A stretch of 7,334 nucleotides of DNA from Methanobacteriota archaeon (GTDB taxonomy: Archaea > Thermoplasmatota > Thermoplasmata > RBG-16-68-12), in assembly GCA_005878415.1 (NCBI GenBank), contig VBMM01000112.1, positions 6,863 to 14,196 on the forward strand, given 5' to 3'. Under the pieces are notes generated by a model, which was not told the DNA's origin, ran no database searches, and saw only the letters and a list, made by a program, of their open reading frames with translations. Each line of letters begins with the position of its first letter. Position 1 is the first letter of the stretch. Both the position numbers and the translations under genes were made by a program. Positions 4,769-7,334 of this stretch are shown piece after piece.

Positions 4769-5613
4769 TGCCGGGACGGCGCCGCGGCGGCGGGCGCCGG
4801 CGCGAGGCGCGCGCGGCCCGTCCCGAGCGGGACTTGAGCCAATGGGTTCCGAAGACGAAACTCGGCCGCCTGGTCCTCGCAGGCACCCTCACGACGCTCG
4901 GCGACGCCCTGAAGACCGGCCTCCCGATCCGGGAGCCGGAGATCGTCGACGTCCTCCTCCCCGAGACGGAAGACGAAGTCCTCGACGTCAACATGGTGCA
5001 GCGGATGACCGATTCGGGCCGCCGCGTGAACTTCGTGATCACTTGCATCGTCGGGAACAAGGACGGCTTCGCCGGACTCGGTCGGGCGCGGGGACGCGAG
5101 GTCGGGCCCTCGATCCGTCGGGCGATCGACAACGCGAAGCTGAACATGATCGAGATCAGGAGAGGATGCGGCTCCTGGGAGTGCGGGTGCCAGCGGGCCC
5201 ACTCGCTCCCCTTCAAGGTCATGGGGCGCAGCGGCTCCGTCGTGGTCGTCCTGAAGCCCGCGCCGCAGGGCGTGGGCCTCGCGGTCGGCGATGTGGCGAA
5301 GAGCGTCCTGCGCCTCGGCGGCATCACGGACGCCTGGGGCTTCACGAAAGGCCACACGAAGACGACGGTCAACTACGCCCTCGCGACGTTCGAAGCGCTC
5401 CGGCGGACGTCGGAATTGAAGGTGCGGCGCGAGCAGACCGACCGCCTCAAGATCAAAGCGGGCGCGGAGCAGGTCTTCGTGCGTAAGATCGCCCCGGCAG
5501 CGGTTCCCGAGCCGGAAGCGGTCCCGGAGCTCCCGGAGGAGATCGCGGTCGAGGGCGAGGATCTGACGCAGGCGACGACCCCGGAGGCCGGGGAGGAGGG
5601 CAAGGAGGAATGA
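4768..5613 (+). CDS. rps5: 30S ribosomal protein uS5 with acidic C-terminal tail
   Basis: uS5 sits on the solvent side of the small subunit near the decoding region and affects translational accuracy. The N-terminus (residues 1-20) is Arg/Gly-rich. The double-stranded-RNA-binding-like domain includes VNFVITCIVGNKDGFAGLG (residues 88-106) and GREVGPSIRRAIDNAK. The archaeal/eukaryotic signature with Cys 134, 139 and 141 (RRGCGSWECGC) comes next, then the C-terminal domain with APQGVGLAVGDVAKSVLRLG and KGHTKTTVNYA. Residues from about 242 to 281 are an added Glu/Pro/Ala-rich acidic tail; the family is normally about 210-235 residues. GGAGG at 4756-4760 lies seven bases before the ATG. The stop overlaps the uL30 start (ATGA). 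Confidence 0.96.
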   Translation: MPGRRRGGGRRREARAARPERDLSQWVPKTKLGRLVLAGTLTTLGDALKTGLPIREPEIVDVLLPETEDEVLDVNMVQRMTDSGRRVNFVITCIVGNKDGFAGLGRARGREVGPSIRRAIDNAKLNMIEIRRGCGSWECGCQRAHSLPFKVMGRSGSVVVVLKPAPQGVGLAVGDVAKSVLRLGGITDAWGFTKGHTKTTVNYALATFEALRRTSELKVRREQTDRLKIKAGAEQVFVRKIAPAAVPEPEAVPELPEEIAVEGEDLTQATTPEAGEEGKEE

Positions 5614-6098
5614 CCTTCGCCGTCCTGCGACTCCGGGGCAAAGGCGACCTCCGCGCCGACGTGAAGGACACCTTGCGCATGCTCCACCTGACGCGGCAGA
5701 ACCACTGTTCGATCATCCCGCAGAACCCGACCTACCTCGGCATGCTCCAGCTCGTGAAGGACCACGTCACGTGGGGCGAGGTCGAGGCGGAGGTCCTCGC
5801 GAAGATGCTCCTGAAGCGGGGCCGCCGCGTCGGGGACAAGCCGATCGACGATGCCTTCGTGAAGGCGCACAGCAAGTACAAGTCGATCTGGGACCTCAGC
5901 CAGGCGATCGCGAAAGGCGAAGCCTCCCTTGCGGATGTCGGCGAGATGCGGCCCGTGCTGCGGTTGCCGCCGCCGCGGAGGGGCTATCGCGGGATCAAGC
6001 GCGGGTACCACGACGGCGGGGACCTCGGGTACCGCGGCAAGGCGATCAACGAGTTGCTTCAGCGGATGCTCTTCGAGGAGACGACCGATGGTCTCTAG
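5610..6098 (+). CDS. rpl30: 50S ribosomal protein uL30 (archaeal/eukaryotic L7-like type)
   Basis: This 162-residue protein is the long archaeal/eukaryotic form of uL30 (bacterial ones are about 60). Residues 2-25 (FAVLRLRGKGDLRADVKDTL and on) and NHCSIIPQNPTYLGMLQLVK form the core ferredoxin-like fold. The extra archaeal region contains VGDKPIDDAFVKAH, LRLPPPRRGYRGIKRGYHDG and GYRGKAINELLQRML. It binds 23S rRNA in the large subunit. ATG 5610 overlaps the uS5 stop. The 3' end overlaps the uL15 start by 11 bases, the longest gene overlap in the intact part of the operon. The gene is intact. Confidence 0.95.
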   Translation: MTFAVLRLRGKGDLRADVKDTLRMLHLTRQNHCSIIPQNPTYLGMLQLVKDHVTWGEVEAEVLAKMLLKRGRRVGDKPIDDAFVKAHSKYKSIWDLSQAIAKGEASLADVGEMRPVLRLPPPRRGYRGIKRGYHDGGDLGYRGKAINELLQRMLFEETTDGL

Positions 6099-6525
6099 GA
6101 CGCGCAAGCTGAGAGGGAGCCGCACACACGGGCGCGGCAAGAAGCACGGTCGCGGTGCGGGCGGACGCGGCGGCACGGGGAACGCGGGCCTCCACAAACA
6201 CAAACGGAAGTGGATGATCAAGTACGACCCGGATCACTTCGGGCGGCATGGCTTCACCCGGCACGCGCAGATGCATGCGACGACGTCGATCGATCTCGAG
6301 GATCTCGTGCGCCACCTGGGGGAATTCGAGGCCGCGGGTCACGTGAAGAAGGACAACTCTCGAATCGATGTCGACCTGACCGCCGTGGGAATCGACAAGC
6401 TATTAGGGTCTGGTCGCGTAACGCTCCCGATGCGCATCACCGTCGCGAAAGCGTCGGAGGCCGCGGTCGCCAAGGTCGCCGGCGCGGGCGGTGAGGTGGT
6501 CCTTCCCTCTCCATCCGGGACGTGA
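6088..6525 (+). CDS. rpl15: 50S ribosomal protein uL15
   Basis: This 145-residue protein is the usual archaeal uL15 length. uL15 is a large-subunit protein whose extended N-terminus threads into 23S rRNA. That N-terminus is visible as RTRKLRGSRTHGRG followed by KKHGRGAGGRGGTGNAG, then KRKWMIKYDPDHFGRHGF. The globular part includes SIDLEDLVRHLGEF, IDVDLTAVGIDKLLGSGRV and a final strand VAGAGGEVV. ATG 6088 lies inside the end of uL30 in another frame. Three bases separate its stop from secY. The gene is intact. Confidence 0.95.
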   Translation: MVSRTRKLRGSRTHGRGKKHGRGAGGRGGTGNAGLHKHKRKWMIKYDPDHFGRHGFTRHAQMHATTSIDLEDLVRHLGEFEAAGHVKKDNSRIDVDLTAVGIDKLLGSGRVTLPMRITVAKASEAAVAKVAGAGGEVVLPSPSGT

Positions 6526-6528
6526 GCG

Positions 6529-7334
6529 ATGCCCCTCGAAGAGCAGAAGAAGAGCCGGCTCTACGCGCTCAAGCCGCTGACGGACCGCCTTCCCGCGGTC
6601 ACACGTCCGGAAGGACATGTCCAATTCCGAACGAAGATGTTCTGGGTCCTCGCGATCCTCGTCATCTACTTCGCGATGACGAACATCTTCATCTACGGCC
6701 TCGATCGGTCGAACGTCATCGACTTCTTCTCGAGCCTCCGGGCCATCCTCGCGGGCGCCCAGGGGTCGTTGATGCATCTCGGCATCGGCCCGATTGTCAC
6801 CGCCTCGATCATCATGCAACTCTTCGCCGGGGCGAAGATCATCAACCTCGATCTGCAGGACGACGAAGACAAGAGCGTCTACCAGGGGACCCAGAAATTC
6901 CTCGTGATCGTGATGATCTTCGTCGAGGCGGTCCCGCAGGTCTACGGATTCCTGACCCCCGCCGCGCCGTTCGTGACGAGCCTGAACGGGGCGGGCTTCT
7001 TCGGTGTGCTTCCGGCGGGCCATGGGGAGTCGTGGGCCAAGTTCTTCATCATCGCGCAGCTCTTCGGCGGCTCCTACCTCGTGTTCCTGATGGACGAGGT
7101 CGTGTCGAAGTGGGGCATCGGCTCGGGCATTTCGCTCTTTATCGCAGGCGGGGTCGCGCAGCAGATCTTCACGGGAACGTTCAACTTCGAGCCGGCCAAC
7201 GCGGGAAGCCGGATCCCCGCGGGAGCGATTCCGAAGACGGTCTACTATCTCCAGAACTTCTCGGCGAGCCAGCTCGCGAACGGAGGAATCGAGCAACTCC
7301 TGGTCCAGCCGCCGAACCCGCTCATCGCGTTGAT
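6529..7334 (+). CDS. secY: Protein translocase subunit SecY (right-truncated by window)
   Basis: The frame stays open from ATG 6529 to the window edge, giving 268 residues of an expected 450-500 or more. SecY (archaeal Sec61-alpha) is the channel of the membrane protein translocase, and it closes the spc operon in most archaea. A cytoplasmic N-terminus of about 36 residues is followed by membrane segment 1 (about 37-57), a plug/segment-2 region with LMHLGIGPIVTASIIMQL (81-98), then helices at about 122-142, 170-187 and 200-215. The signature MDEVVSKWGIGSGISLFI (188-205) is clear, and the sequence after residue 215 is the external loop rich in N, P and G. The spacer to uL15 is GCG only. Nothing looks damaged in the visible part. 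Confidence 0.96.
   Translation, partial: MPLEEQKKSRLYALKPLTDRLPAVTRPEGHVQFRTKMFWVLAILVIYFAMTNIFIYGLDRSNVIDFFSSLRAILAGAQGSLMHLGIGPIVTASIIMQLFAGAKIINLDLQDDEDKSVYQGTQKFLVIVMIFVEAVPQVYGFLTPAAPFVTSLNGAGFFGVLPAGHGESWAKFFIIAQLFGGSYLVFLMDEVVSKWGIGSGISLFIAGGVAQQIFTGTFNFEPANAGSRIPAGAIPKTVYYLQNFSASQLANGGIEQLLVQPPNPLIAL

Noticed and set aside
4327..5355. Long minus-strand open frame (342 codons) opposite uL18 and uS5
   Set aside because: Its translation is rich in Arg, Ala, Asp and His with no recognisable motif, and it lies entirely opposite two well-conserved genes. Such shadow frames are expected in GC-rich coding DNA.
5604..5610. GGAGG at 5604-5608 as the ribosome-binding site of uL30
   Set aside because: Only one base separates it from the ATG, too close for normal pairing. 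The ATGA overlap with uS5 is the more likely route to translation.
6403..7296. Long minus-strand open frame (297 codons) opposite uL15 and secY
   Set aside because: It mirrors clear SecY and uL15 coding sequence and has the Arg/Asp/Glu/Leu-rich composition of an antisense shadow.
1..7334. Internal promoters or terminators
   Set aside because: Gaps between genes are at most about 30 bases, and I see no AT-rich TATA-like box or T-rich terminator in them. The genes look like part of one longer transcript.

Overview
The window is a stretch of an archaeal ribosomal-protein operon (the spc part of the S10-spc supercluster), all on the + strand. The order is the usual archaeal one: uS17 (last codons), uL14, uL24, eS4, uL5, uS14, uS8, uL6, eL32, eL19, uL18, uS5, uL30, uL15 and secY, which runs off the right edge. 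eS4, eL32, eL19 and the archaeal/eukaryotic types of uS5, uL18, uL30 and uL15 make this an archaeon. The DNA is visibly GC-rich with G/C-biased third codon positions, and the proteins are not especially acidic, which argues against a haloarchaeon. An uncultured GC-rich Thermoplasmatota-type euryarchaeote is my best guess from general protein character; I could not test it.

The right part (about 3000-7334) is an intact, tightly packed operon. Genes are joined by ATGA or TGATG overlaps or a few bases, so they are probably co-transcribed and translationally coupled. No stretch without a gene exceeds about 30 bases, and I see no promoter, terminator, RNA gene, mobile element or CRISPR. Two proteins have extra parts: eL32 carries a roughly 138-residue N-terminal extension with a SAP-like helix-hairpin motif and a K/E/P/A-rich linker, and uS5 has an acidic C-terminal tail of about 40 residues.

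The left part (1-2998) is not normal. Bases 1-199 (end of uS17 plus the first 52 codons of uL14) recur without a mismatch at 828-1026. Around the second copy the genes are mosaic: uL24 is replaced halfway through by the C-terminal half of uS17, then comes a second uL14 5' fragment, and this runs out of frame into an eS4 that lacks about 85 N-terminal residues. The C-terminal half of uL24 and the N-terminal S4-type domain of eS4 are therefore absent. Separately, uL6 lacks about 30-35 internal residues and is frameshifted at the same place. The natural uL24 start position also reads ACG instead of ATG.

Losing parts of several ribosomal proteins that are near-universal in archaea is hard to reconcile with a living cell unless intact copies exist elsewhere. 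A chimeric or error-containing assembly is the simplest reading; a very recent template-switching rearrangement is the biological alternative. I see no new biological system here. The rearranged junctions and the eL32 extension are what deserve a second look.
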